From Sphingopyxis sp. (GTDB lineage Bacteria; Pseudomonadota; Alphaproteobacteria; Sphingomonadales; Sphingomonadaceae): a stretch of 64,000 nt of DNA. A program made the position numbers and the translations under genes. Shown piece after piece: positions 16,874 through 26,038 of this stretch; the first letter of the stretch is position 1, and each line of letters starts with the position of its first letter. The notes under the pieces are model-generated. The model did not search any database, was not told the DNA's origin, and was given only the letters and a program-made list of their open reading frames with translations. The stretch spans positions 186,001 through 250,000 of the forward strand of contig NZ_JAEULM010000019.1 of assembly GCF_016793825.1 (NCBI RefSeq), given 5' to 3'.

Positions 16874-18601
16874 TTACCGGCCCTGGCTACGCCACCGCTT
16901 GACGACGCGCTCGAGGATTTCCGCCTCGCCGCCGGTTTCGCGCCACAGCTTGGAAAACAGCGGATCGCTCGACGCCGGCCGCTTGTCCTCTTCGAGCGTG
17001 TCGAGATAGACGCGGATCGGGATCGAAACGCCTTCGCCGCAGACAATGCACTCGCGGTTGCGAAGCGCTGGGATCGAATCGATGAAGCCGCGCGCGCCTT
17101 CGGGCATCGCCGCCTTCACGAAATGCTGGTCGCGTTCGTTGTTGAGGCGCATCGAGATGATCGTACCGCACTGCGACAGCACGCCTTCGGCGAGATCGGA
17201 CGGCCGCTGCGTGATCAGACCCAGCGACACGCCGTACTTACGGCCTTCCTTGGCGATACGTTCCAGGATCTTGCGGACCGACTGGCCTTTGCCGATGTCC
17301 TTTGACGGAATGTAGCGATGCGCCTCCTCGCAGACGAGCAGGATGGGACGTTGCGGTTCGCCGCGCGACCAGATCGCATAGTCGAAGGTCAGGCGCGACA
17401 GCACCGCGACGACGACGCCGGTGATATCCGACGGCACGCCCGACACGTCGATGATCGAGATCGGCCGACCGTCGGACGGCAGGCGGAAGATCTTGCCGAG
17501 GAAGTTTGCCATCGTGTCCGCGACGAGCATGCCCGAGAACATGAAATTATACCGCGGGTCGGCGCGCATTTCCTCGATCTTGCCCTTGATGCGCATGAAC
17601 GGCGCGCTTGACGTCGCCTTGTCGAGCTTGCCCATCTCGTTCTGAAGGATGTTGAGCAGGTCGGAGAGGAGGTAGGGAATCGGGGAGTCGACCGTGATCT
17701 TGGTCATCCCTTCGGCAAGCCGGTTCTTCATGCGGGCCTGCAGCAGGCAACGCGCCAGAACGTCGCAGTCGGCCTGGCGATCACGGCCTTCGGCCGTCAC
17801 GAATACCTCGCAATGCTCCTCGAAGTTCATCAGCCAATAGGGCATGGCCAGATTGTCGACGTCGAACAGAGCGCCGGTGCCTTTGAAGGCCGCCGAATAT
17901 TCGCCGTGCGGATCGATCATCACGATATGACCCTGCGGCGCGAGCTCGCAGATCTTGTGGAGGATCAGCGCGGCGCTGGTCGATTTACCCGTACCGGTCG
18001 ATCCCAGCAGCGCGAAATGCTTGCCGAGCATCGCGTCGACATACAGCGAACCGCGGATATCCTTCGTCGGATAGACAGTGCCGATCTCGACATGCGCGCG
18101 CTCGTCGGCGGCATAGATCTGCTTCAGGTCGTGGCTGGTCGCCGCATAGACCTGGCTTCCCGGAATCGGATAGCGCGTGACACCGCGGCGGAAATTGTGA
18201 ATGCGACCGGTGATCTTTTCTTCATCGCCTTCGCCGAGGAAATCGACCGTCGCGACAATCAGCCCTTCGCCGCGTTCGTGCAGTTGCTGGTCGCGGATAC
18301 TGGCGAGCAGCCAGACATTGCCCACCCGAATCTTGATCTGCGCGCCGACCTGACCCGCCATCGCGACCGCGGCATCGGGCGACGATGTGAGCTGACCGAT
18401 CGTCGTGGCGTCAAGCAGAATGCGCGAAGCCGAACCCGAAATATCAATGACTTCGCCGATCAACAACTCGTCGCGATGGTGCGTCACGACCGGCGCGACG
18501 GCCGCGGCAGTACCGCCGCCCGCCAACCGGACGTGCTGCGCAGCCGTCGAATCTCCGGCGGGAAACCCACCGCTCTGCATATCCATATTCAGCCCCGCCA
18601 T
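16874..18601 (-). CDS. HerA-like hexameric ATPase (DUF87)
   Basis: About 575 residues. It has an N-terminal HAS-barrel-like region (about 35-190), then the FtsK/HerA RecA-like core with Walker A LLGSTGTGKSTSAALIL, Walker B PILLVCEEAHRYIPS, and the conserved LGLITQRPSDLAEGVLSQ sensor/arginine region. HerA proteins translocate DNA, usually with the nuclease NurA; no NurA is seen here. Start choices are ATGs at 18601, 18586 or 18580, all with modest Shine-Dalgarno matches. The longer frame to 18949 overlaps the next gene and is a shadow. Confidence 0.87.
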   Translation of the reverse strand: MAGLNMDMQSGGFPAGDSTAAQHVRLAGGGTAAAVAPVVTHHRDELLIGEVIDISGSASRILLDATTIGQLTSSPDAAVAMAGQVGAQIKIRVGNVWLLASIRDQQLHERGEGLIVATVDFLGEGDEEKITGRIHNFRRGVTRYPIPGSQVYAATSHDLKQIYAADERAHVEIGTVYPTKDIRGSLYVDAMLGKHFALLGSTGTGKSTSAALILHKICELAPQGHIVMIDPHGEYSAAFKGTGALFDVDNLAMPYWLMNFEEHCEVFVTAEGRDRQADCDVLARCLLQARMKNRLAEGMTKITVDSPIPYLLSDLLNILQNEMGKLDKATSSAPFMRIKGKIEEMRADPRYNFMFSGMLVADTMANFLGKIFRLPSDGRPISIIDVSGVPSDITGVVVAVLSRLTFDYAIWSRGEPQRPILLVCEEAHRYIPSKDIGKGQSVRKILERIAKEGRKYGVSLGLITQRPSDLAEGVLSQCGTIISMRLNNERDQHFVKAAMPEGARGFIDSIPALRNRECIVCGEGVSIPIRVYLDTLEEDKRPASSDPLFSKLWRETGGEAEILERVVKRWRSQGR

Positions 18602-18665
18602 TGTTGTCCCGATGCCGGTATCGCAGGTGGGGGTAAACAAAGCGCTTACATTAAAGCGCAGCCGG

Positions 18666-19436
18666 TCAGCGGCGGCGGAAAATGGCCGATGCCCCATAGC
18701 CGAGCAGCAGCGACAGCGCGACCGCGCTGAGGCCATAGAGAAAGCCATGGCGCTGCGCCGCCAATGCAACAAAGCGTTCGAACCCCGCCTTGCGGATCTG
18801 GACATCGCGCGACGCCACCGCCAGCACACGCCCCTGGCTGATAAGGTAGGTTTCGGCGCGATAGGTTCCCACGGGCACGCGCGCCGGCACCGGAATACGC
18901 GCGCGATAGAGCACGCCTTCGGTGATCTCGACCGCCGCGGCATTTTCATAGAACAGGCCGATCCGCCGATACAGGTCGATCAGCCCACCCTCGAAACGCT
19001 CCAGCTTTCGCGCTTCCGAAAATCCCGTGGGGGACATCGAGAGGTTCGTCAGGCCAAGTTCGAAGATTGCGGCGGTACGTTCATCGACCAGCTTGTCGAT
19101 TGGCCGCGACGATCCGATGGCATAGAATCCGGGCGACGAACGGAGGCGAATACTGCTCGCATTGACCCAGATACCGGCTACGCGCCGCTTTTCCCGCAGC
19201 ACGATCGGGCGCACCGGGCCTTTGAGCACCACCACGATATCGGCGCGATCCTCGGGCAGGCGCTGCCCCGGGTAAAGAATCGCCCCGAACAGCAGCAACT
19301 CTTCGCCGGTAAAGCTGTACTGGATGTCGATCGCGCGGCTCGATACATCGGGAACAAGCCGCGGGTCGGCGGCCCGCGCCGTCGAAGCCGAAAACAGCAT
19401 CGCCAGAATGACGATCAGGGCGCGGGAAACACTCAT
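18666..19436 (-). CDS. TIGR02186-family membrane-anchored exported protein
   Basis: 256 residues: a signal peptide (MSVSRALIVILAMLFSASTA), a periplasmic body, and a C-terminal membrane helix (about 232-250, GFLYGLSAVALSLLLGYGAS) followed by Arg-Arg-Arg. The pattern FTGEELLLFGAILYPG and the LREKRRVAGIWVNASS block match the TIGR02186 conserved family. It overlaps the TauE gene by 4 bases (ATGA), a pairing I recall as common in alphaproteobacteria. It may be a partner of the sulfite/sulfonate-type exporter. No activity is known. Confidence 0.83.
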   Translation of the reverse strand: MSVSRALIVILAMLFSASTARAADPRLVPDVSSRAIDIQYSFTGEELLLFGAILYPGQRLPEDRADIVVVLKGPVRPIVLREKRRVAGIWVNASSIRLRSSPGFYAIGSSRPIDKLVDERTAAIFELGLTNLSMSPTGFSEARKLERFEGGLIDLYRRIGLFYENAAAVEITEGVLYRARIPVPARVPVGTYRAETYLISQGRVLAVASRDVQIRKAGFERFVALAAQRHGFLYGLSAVALSLLLGYGASAIFRRR

Positions 19437-20341
19437 TGCACGGTATAGATTTCATCGGGACGGATGAAGAGCCCGACCGCCATCCGCGCGGCAACAAGCA
19501 ACACGATCACGGCGAGCGCCATGCGCAGATATTCGGGCTTTACCTTCTGCGCAAAGCGCGCGCCGAACTGCGCGCCGACGACACTGCCAAGCAACAGCAG
19601 CCCCGCAAGAACGATATCCACCGCCCCCGTCGTCATCGCGTGGACCATCGTCGCCGCAATCGTGACAAACAATATCTGGAAGAGCGAGGTACCCACCACG
19701 ACCTGCGTCCCCATGCCGAGCAGATAGATCATCGCGGGCACCATGATGAACCCGCCGCCGACCCCGAGCAACATCGTCAAGACACCGACGATCGTCCCGA
19801 GCAGCAGCGGCGCGAGCGGCGATATATACAGGCCCGAACGATAGAAACGCCAACGCAGGGGCAGGTTGGCGACCATCGGATGATGCCGCCGCTTGCGCGC
19901 CGGCGCCGGTAGCCCCGCGCGTACGGCGCGGAGCGTCGTCCACGCCTCACGCGCCATCAACCCGCCGACCGAACCGAGAAGAACGACGTAGAGGATGTTG
20001 ATCGCGGTATCGATCTGGCCCCAGGCCGTGAGCAACTCGAACAGCCCCGCACCGATCAGCGAACCGAGCAGGCCGCCGCAGATCAGCACCAGCCCCATGC
20101 GGACATCGACACCATCGCGTTCGAAATGGGCAAGCGCGCCCGATACGCTGGCGCCGGTCACCTGCGTCGCCGCCGACGCGGCAGCGACCGTCGGGGGTAT
20201 GCCGTAAAAGATCAGCAACGGTGTCGTCAGAAACCCTCCGCCGACGCCGAACATTCCCGACAGGAAACCGACACCGCCACCGAGCAGGATAATCACCAGC
20301 GCGTTGACCGACAGATTGGCGACGGGAAGATAAAGGTCCAC
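19433..20341 (-). CDS. TauE/SafE-family anion exporter
   Basis: 302 residues, about eight membrane segments in two similar halves. Each half holds the family glycine motif: LSGMFGVGGGFLTTPLLIFY and LTMLLGVGGGFIMVPAMIYL. TauE/SafE proteins move sulfite, sulfoacetate or related anions out of the cell. The start is GTG at 20341 (MDLYLPVANLSVN), with GGAAG about 10 bases upstream; the longer frame to 20452 has no membrane-protein character. It is co-transcribed with the TIGR02186 gene. Confidence 0.87.
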   Translation of the reverse strand: MDLYLPVANLSVNALVIILLGGGVGFLSGMFGVGGGFLTTPLLIFYGIPPTVAAASAATQVTGASVSGALAHFERDGVDVRMGLVLICGGLLGSLIGAGLFELLTAWGQIDTAINILYVVLLGSVGGLMAREAWTTLRAVRAGLPAPARKRRHHPMVANLPLRWRFYRSGLYISPLAPLLLGTIVGVLTMLLGVGGGFIMVPAMIYLLGMGTQVVVGTSLFQILFVTIAATMVHAMTTGAVDIVLAGLLLLGSVVGAQFGARFAQKVKPEYLRMALAVIVLLVAARMAVGLFIRPDEIYTVQ

Positions 20342-20560
20342 AGGATCAGCGCTTCCGGACGATGGATACGAGGTGCCGCAGGCTGATCGGCGGCGTCGCG
20401 GCTCGGCCTTCGTTCCTGTGCATTTGCGCCCCCGCTCTCTCGCCTTGAACAACCCGGTTCGAAACCCGCGCGCGCCGCCTGAAACAGCGCCGAGTCCCGA
20501 AACCCTAGAGCATTTTTGCGGGCCGGGGAATCGGCGGCGGCAGGTAAATTTGATGCCGTG

Positions 20561-21697
20561 TCAGAAGTCGGTCGCAAGCGTCAGCGCGGCCCCGCTCTCG
20601 GGCCTTGCATCGCCCGCGATCCGCTGACGCCAGTCGATCGCGATCCGGCTGCCATGACCGACGTCGGGAAGCTTGAGCGTCAGCCGGGGACCGATGTCGA
20701 CCCGTCCGGTGCCGGGCTGGATCGCCGCGGCGGCGAGGGCGCCCAGTCGCAACGGCGCGGTTTCGTGAGCGCCCAGGCGGTGGTCGATCACCACGGCGCC
20801 GTCGGCGAAACCGTCGCGTTGCCGGGCCCCGACGACACCGGCCTGCGCATAGGCGTCGAGCTGGAACCCTGCGGGCAGCGCCACATTACTGACTCCCCCC
20901 GCGGCGTACGCCGCAAGCGCGGTGCGCCCCTGCCTGCCGGCCGCGACGCGCTGCTCGATCGCGATATCGACCGGAAGGCGCTTGACGGGCGCAAAAGCGA
21001 AGCCGGCGGCAAGGTCGCGCTGCGCCGGACGCTCCACCGCAATGGTCGCACGGCCGTACGCGCGAAGACGGCCGCTGCCGCCAAAACCATAAGAGAGGCG
21101 CACGCCGGCCTGCGAGCCGCCCAATTGCCCCTCGGCGGCGATGGCGCCTGACGTCCCGCCCGAGCCGTCGCGCAGATAAATCCAACCTCCGATCGACCAA
21201 CCCGCAAGTTGCCTTTGCATCCAGAAGGGTTGACCGAGCCCCGGCGGCACGGGCGCGATGGCCGGCGCCGAGCCCCAACCTGCTCCGCGCGCTGGAATGG
21301 CTGCAATGCCTGCAGACGGCTGGATGAAGCGGGTCATCATCGCGAAACGGAGACGGTGAAGATCGACGTCGAGCCCTCCCGCGCCGCTGCCGCGCGCCGC
21401 GGGCTGACCGGGGCTCGCCACGGAGGGTCGGACCGATCGCGACAGATGCGGTGTCCGCGACGCCGGCAACGCCCGGACCGCGGCCGAAACCGAAGAGGCC
21501 GCCGGACCTCCGACCACCGCGGCGATCCGAGCCGCGGAAGGTGGCGGCCAGGGCGGGCGAACGACCTCGGGGACAAAGGGCGCCGCCGGATTGGACGTGA
21601 CGAGAATCCGAATCAGGACCCACCCAATCAGGCAGATCAACAGAAAACGCAGCGCGCGTGCTTCGCCGCTTATCCTTATGCCGGCCACGAGCCCCAT
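20561..21697 (-). CDS. Membrane-anchored protein with beta-rich C-terminal domain, NfrA-C-like
   Basis: 378 residues. The N-terminus has one membrane helix (about 12-32, RFLLICLIGWVLIRIL), then a long Pro/Ala/Arg-rich linker. From about residue 175 there is a beta-rich domain of alternating strands (LAGWSIGGWIYLRDGSG; AGVRLSYGFGGSGRLRAYG) ending in Phe, as in outer-membrane barrels. This C-terminal part recalls the end of the phage N4 receptor NfrA, but the likeness is weak. Its ATG shares one base with the stop of the NfrB-like glycosyltransferase gene, so the pair is coupled, which supports an NfrA/NfrB-type relationship. Confidence 0.68.
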   Translation of the reverse strand: MGLVAGIRISGEARALRFLLICLIGWVLIRILVTSNPAAPFVPEVVRPPWPPPSAARIAAVVGGPAASSVSAAVRALPASRTPHLSRSVRPSVASPGQPAARGSGAGGLDVDLHRLRFAMMTRFIQPSAGIAAIPARGAGWGSAPAIAPVPPGLGQPFWMQRQLAGWSIGGWIYLRDGSGGTSGAIAAEGQLGGSQAGVRLSYGFGGSGRLRAYGRATIAVERPAQRDLAAGFAFAPVKRLPVDIAIEQRVAAGRQGRTALAAYAAGGVSNVALPAGFQLDAYAQAGVVGARQRDGFADGAVVIDHRLGAHETAPLRLGALAAAAIQPGTGRVDIGPRLTLKLPDVGHGSRIAIDWRQRIAGDARPESGAALTLATDF

Positions 21698-23127
21698 CAG
21701 GGCGCCGCCACACCGGGCGTCACATGATCGGGGTTGGGGTGGTGTTCGGTCTTGTCCCAAACGACCTTCCCCGACCGCAACATGCGGTAATAGAGTCCGA
21801 CTGCGCGCCGCGCCGCGAGAATGGCAATGACATTGGCCACAAAGGCGCGCGGCAAGGCCATCAGCGCCTGACGACCGCCATACCATTGCGCCGTGAAATG
21901 GCCGCGCATCCCCAGGCGCCAGACGAGTATCGCCGCGTCGATCGCCATGAGGGTCCGTAGCGCCTCACTCGAATGCGGCGGTGCCCATCCCGCAAGAATT
22001 TGCCCGGCCTTGCCGAGCGCTGTCACGACAAGCGCGACATAGGCGGTCAACAAGACGAGCGCCGCGAGCGGGGCGCGGCGGTCGCGCCACAGCATCCACC
22101 GCGTCAGCCAGATGTCGCGGCGCGGCCTCGCGGCTCCGCGGCGCCCGGGTCCGATCCAGCCGAGCGAATCCCATCCCGCCAGAGCAATGCCGGCAATCCA
22201 GCGCGCCTTCTGGCGGACCGCCGTTTCGACGGTGCCGGGAAAGGAACCTCGCGACACGATGCGATCACCGGCAGGCCCGAAGATATCGACAAAGCGGGCG
22301 CTGAGCCCATAGGCGCCGATCAGCATGCCCAGTTCATAATCTTCGGTCAGGCTTTCGGCCCGGAACGGCAGCCCGCCGCGCTCGAGGGCCAACAGCGTCA
22401 CGGTGTTGCGCGACAGCGCACAACCCACACCGGCCGAAGGTACCGGCAGGCCGAGCTGCGAACGAAGCGCGACCTCCTTGCCGTGCGCCTCCGCAAATTC
22501 GTCACAATAATGACCGCCGATCCAGATCGATCCCCGATCGACGAACGGTACCACCGGGATCTGGATCATGGCGTGATCACGAAGCCCGCGGCGATAAACC
22601 GACAATTCTGCCGGATGCACATAATCCTCGGCATCGTGCAGGACGATTCCGGCAAAGCGAAAGCCCTCGGCGCGTTCGTCTTCGCCGAGCGCGGCCCACA
22701 GCGCGTTAAGATTGTCGCCCTTCGTCGTCGGACCGTCGCTCTGACCGATAACCAGGCGCAGCCGCTGGTCGCGGGCGACCAACGGCGACACCGCGAGCAG
22801 CGTCGCACTGTCATTGGGGTAGCAGCCAATATAAATGCGAAAATCTTCGCCCGCCCACGCCATGAGCGCGCGCTCCAGTGTCGCCGGCAGAACCGCATCT
22901 TCGCGCCAGGCCGGTATGAAGATCGCCAGCCTCTCATCGCGCACCTCCGCCGGCGGAAGCGCCGCAGGACGAGCAACGATCTGCGACCGGTCTCGCATCC
23001 GAAGCCACAGAAGGTCGAACAACAGGTCGTCGATTCCGATCAACAGAATGCCGACCGACGCAAACAGCATCAGTTCGCCGCCGGTTCTCTGCACCAGCCA
23101 TTCCAGCCATGCGGACGCCGGTTCCAC
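21697..23127 (-). CDS. NfrB-like membrane glycosyltransferase (GT2)
   Basis: 476 residues. An N-terminal membrane segment is followed by a GT2 domain with the acceptor/donor motifs LHDAEDYVHP, SLTEDYELGMLI and RQKARWIAG, then three or four C-terminal membrane helices. It resembles the glycosyltransferase part of E. coli NfrB, but it lacks the C-terminal c-di-GMP-binding MshEN domain that makes E. coli NfrB about 745 residues. It is predicted to make and export a surface glycan. The start is GTG at 23127, with GGAG upstream. Confidence 0.84.
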   Translation of the reverse strand: MEPASAWLEWLVQRTGGELMLFASVGILLIGIDDLLFDLLWLRMRDRSQIVARPAALPPAEVRDERLAIFIPAWREDAVLPATLERALMAWAGEDFRIYIGCYPNDSATLLAVSPLVARDQRLRLVIGQSDGPTTKGDNLNALWAALGEDERAEGFRFAGIVLHDAEDYVHPAELSVYRRGLRDHAMIQIPVVPFVDRGSIWIGGHYCDEFAEAHGKEVALRSQLGLPVPSAGVGCALSRNTVTLLALERGGLPFRAESLTEDYELGMLIGAYGLSARFVDIFGPAGDRIVSRGSFPGTVETAVRQKARWIAGIALAGWDSLGWIGPGRRGAARPRRDIWLTRWMLWRDRRAPLAALVLLTAYVALVVTALGKAGQILAGWAPPHSSEALRTLMAIDAAILVWRLGMRGHFTAQWYGGRQALMALPRAFVANVIAILAARRAVGLYYRMLRSGKVVWDKTEHHPNPDHVTPGVAAP

Positions 23128-23163
23128 CGCTTGCCCCGCTCCCCGATCGCGTGATTACGCTGA

Positions 23164-23183
23164 CCCGATATTGGGTAATCGGG
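23164..23183. promoter_or_regulatory. Inverted repeat between glycosyltransferase and nhaA
   Basis: CCCGAT-N8-ATCGGG in the 144-base divergent gap. It could be an operator for either gene. No regulator can be named. Confidence 0.3.
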
Positions 23184-23271
23184 ACGCAATTTTTGTAAAG
23201 GGTGGCGGGATTGCGCATAGACGATAGAAAAGAATGACACCCTCTTCCGAAAACAGGCTGCATCTCACCCT

Positions 23272-24546
23272 ATGTCCAGCATTTCCGCCAATCGCTCAGC
23301 TTTGTCTGCCTCTCTGAAAAGTGAAAGTGCGGGCGGAATCTTGCTGATTTTCTCGGCCATAATGGCGATGATTGTTGCGAATTCATCCTTCAGCGAAAGT
23401 TACGCCCATCTCGTGCATGCGGTGATCGGTCCGACATTGACCGACAAGCTCGGCCCGATGACGGTTCATCTCTGGATCAACGACGGACTGATGGCGATTT
23501 TCTTCCTGCTCGTCGGGCTGGAGATCAAGCGCGAGTTCGTCGATGGCAGGCTCGCGAGCCCGGATCGGCGGCGCCTTCCGTTTATCGCCGCGGCGGCGGG
23601 AATGGCGGTTCCCGCAATCCTCTATATGCTGTTTGCCGGCGGCAGCGATGGACTCGCGCGCGGATGGGCGATCCCCGCCGCGACCGACATCGCCTTCGCG
23701 ATGGGTGTACTCGCGCTGCTCGGCAAACGCGCGCCGACGTCGCTGAAGCTTTTCCTCGTAACCGTCGCGATCGTCGATGACATGGGTGCGGTCGCAATCA
23801 TCGCGATCTTCTACACTGCGGCGATCAATATTGTGGCACTGGCGGCCGCCGCCGGACTTCTGGGCATCATGGTCGCCTGCAATCGCGGCGGCGTGAAGCA
23901 TCTCGCGATCTATATGCTGCTCTTTGCGCTGCTGTGGTACGCGATGCTGCTTTCGGGGGTGCATGCGACGATCGCGGGCGTTTTGGCGGCGACCACCATT
24001 CCGCTCGAGCGCACGCCGGGCGCTCCCGACAGCAAGACCTCGCCCCTTCACCGGCTTGAACATGCGCTGCATCCCTGGGTCGCCTTCGCGATCGTGCCGG
24101 TCTTCGGCTTTGCCAACGCGGGCGTCGATGTCCGCGGCCTGGGTGTCGACCAGATTCTGGCCCCGCTGCCTCTCGGGATTGCCGCGGGCCTGTTCTTCGG
24201 CAAGCAAATCGGCATTTTCGGCAGCGTCTGGCTGTCGGTCCGGTTCGGGATCGCGGGCAAGCTGCGTGGTGCCACCTGGCTGCAAATCTACGCGGTTGCG
24301 ATGTTGTGCGGGATCGGCTTTACGATGAGCCTGTTCATCGGCGGCCTTGCCTTTCCTGACAGGCCGGCACTGATCGACGAAGCGAAGATAGGGGTTTTGA
24401 TGGGATCGCTGGCCGCAGCGCTGACCGGCTACGTCGTTTTGCGGCTGGCCCCGCTGCATCCGGATCACGCCGCGATCGAAGCCGAAACCGACGACGAAAT
24501 CGTCGCGGATGGCGATGTACGCGATATGTCCGAGGCACAGGAATGA
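23272..24546 (+). CDS. nhaA: Na+/H+ antiporter NhaA
   Basis: 424 residues. It exchanges Na+ for H+ across the inner membrane, for pH and salt homeostasis. The signatures are IPAATDIAFAMGVLALLG, then VTVAIVDDMGAVAIIAIFYT with the paired Asp residues of the ion-binding site, and GIGFTMSLFIGGLAF late in the protein. About twelve membrane segments are visible. The C-terminus has an acidic tail (EAETDDEIVADGDV). It ends with a 4-base overlap into the next gene. Confidence 0.96.
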   Translation: MSSISANRSALSASLKSESAGGILLIFSAIMAMIVANSSFSESYAHLVHAVIGPTLTDKLGPMTVHLWINDGLMAIFFLLVGLEIKREFVDGRLASPDRRRLPFIAAAAGMAVPAILYMLFAGGSDGLARGWAIPAATDIAFAMGVLALLGKRAPTSLKLFLVTVAIVDDMGAVAIIAIFYTAAINIVALAAAAGLLGIMVACNRGGVKHLAIYMLLFALLWYAMLLSGVHATIAGVLAATTIPLERTPGAPDSKTSPLHRLEHALHPWVAFAIVPVFGFANAGVDVRGLGVDQILAPLPLGIAAGLFFGKQIGIFGSVWLSVRFGIAGKLRGATWLQIYAVAMLCGIGFTMSLFIGGLAFPDRPALIDEAKIGVLMGSLAAALTGYVVLRLAPLHPDHAAIEAETDDEIVADGDVRDMSEAQE

Positions 24547-25898
24547 AGGCCGCCACCTTCGCCTTTTCTGCTGCGGTCGGCCTGGCGCTGACAGGGTGCG
24601 CCACCACCGAAACCCCGCAGGCTGACCCTGCCGCAAGGGTCGCGTCGATCGACGTGCGCCGCGCTCCGGTTTCATCACAGGCCATGAACGATATCGCCAC
24701 CGCTTATGTCCGGCTCAGCCTCGAGATCGGAACGCACGAGGACGGCTATATCGATGCCTATTATGGCCCGTCCGAAATCAAGGCGGCGGCCGAGGCGGCA
24801 CCGCGCGACAAGACCGCGTTGCTGACCGCGACGCGGGCGCTGAGCCTGCAGCTCGAGACCGCAGCGCGGCGCCTGTCCGACGCGGCGGATCGCCGCCGCG
24901 CCACCTTCCTTCATGCCCAGCTTCGCGCCGCCGAAACCCGGTTGCTGATGATGCAAGGAACGCGCTTCACGTTCGCCGACGAGGCCGAGCGGTTGTTCGG
25001 CATTCGTCCGCGACTGAAGCCGCTCGCAAGCTATGACGCCGATCTCGCGCGGGTCGACGCACTAGCCCCCGGCGACGGGCCGCTCTGGCAGCGTGTCGAG
25101 GCCTATCTCGACCGCTTCACTATCCCGAAGCACCGGCTGCAGAAGGTATTCGACGCGGCGATCGCGCGCTGCCGGGGCCGCAGCGCCGCGCAGATCGCGA
25201 TGCCCGAAGGCGAAAGCTTTCGCCTGGAGTTCGTCACCGGCAAGAGCTGGAGCGGCTATAATTACTATCAGGGCGGCTACCACAGCCTGATCCAGGTCAA
25301 CACCGACCTGCCGATCCGCCTGTCGCGCGCGCTCGATCTGGGGTGCCACGAAGGCTATCCCGGACATCACCTCCTCAACATGAAGCTCGAAGAACAGTTG
25401 AGCAGGGGACGCGGCTGGTCGGAGTTCAACGTCTATCCGCTCTACAGTCCGCAAAGCCTGATCGCGGAAGGCAGCGCCAATTACGGCATCGACCTTGCTT
25501 TCCCTGGCGAGAGCCGCGCCGACACCGAACGCGACGTGCTGATGCCGATCGCCGAGATCGCTATCCCGACGGACGACCGCTATTGGCAGCTTCTGAAAGC
25601 GATCAAGCGCGTATCGGGTGCCCGGCTGACGATCGCCCAGCAATATCTCGACGGTGAGATCGATCGCGCCGAAGCCGTACGGCTGACCCAGAAATATATG
25701 CTGGTCTCGCCCGATCGGGCCGACCAGTCGGTGCGCTTCACCGAACAATATCGCAGTTACGTGATCAATTACGGGCTCGGCGAGCAGCTTGTTCAGGCCT
25801 ATGTCGAGCGTGGGAAGCCGAGCCGTGAGGTCATGTGGCGCCGGATGGCGAAGATAATCAGCGAACCGACGCTGCCGAAGGATCTGCTGGGCCGATGA
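24543..25898 (+). CDS. DUF885-like metallopeptidase lipoprotein
   Basis: 451 residues. The N-terminus is a lipoprotein signal (LALTGCATT; lipid on the Cys at about residue 19). The central region carries HEGYPGHHLLNMKL, the HExxPGHH zinc motif of DUF885/carboxypeptidase-like families, followed by an SLIAEGSANYGIDLAFP stretch that supplies the downstream Glu. It is likely a membrane-tethered peptidase facing the periplasm. Its start overlaps nhaA by 4 bases (ATGA), so it is co-transcribed. Substrate unknown. Confidence 0.85.
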   Translation: MKAATFAFSAAVGLALTGCATTETPQADPAARVASIDVRRAPVSSQAMNDIATAYVRLSLEIGTHEDGYIDAYYGPSEIKAAAEAAPRDKTALLTATRALSLQLETAARRLSDAADRRRATFLHAQLRAAETRLLMMQGTRFTFADEAERLFGIRPRLKPLASYDADLARVDALAPGDGPLWQRVEAYLDRFTIPKHRLQKVFDAAIARCRGRSAAQIAMPEGESFRLEFVTGKSWSGYNYYQGGYHSLIQVNTDLPIRLSRALDLGCHEGYPGHHLLNMKLEEQLSRGRGWSEFNVYPLYSPQSLIAEGSANYGIDLAFPGESRADTERDVLMPIAEIAIPTDDRYWQLLKAIKRVSGARLTIAQQYLDGEIDRAEAVRLTQKYMLVSPDRADQSVRFTEQYRSYVINYGLGEQLVQAYVERGKPSREVMWRRMAKIISEPTLPKDLLGR

Positions 25899-26038
25899 CA
25901 GCGGACAGCGCCCTCCTGTGGCTCGGCCAGGCGGGATCGCCGCGGCGCCCGCCCGCAGGCGTGATGCCGCGCGGTTGACGTCCGGGGCGCCTCGGCGCTC
26001 TCCGTCACCTGTGCCACACCTGTCCAAAGGAGCAGACC

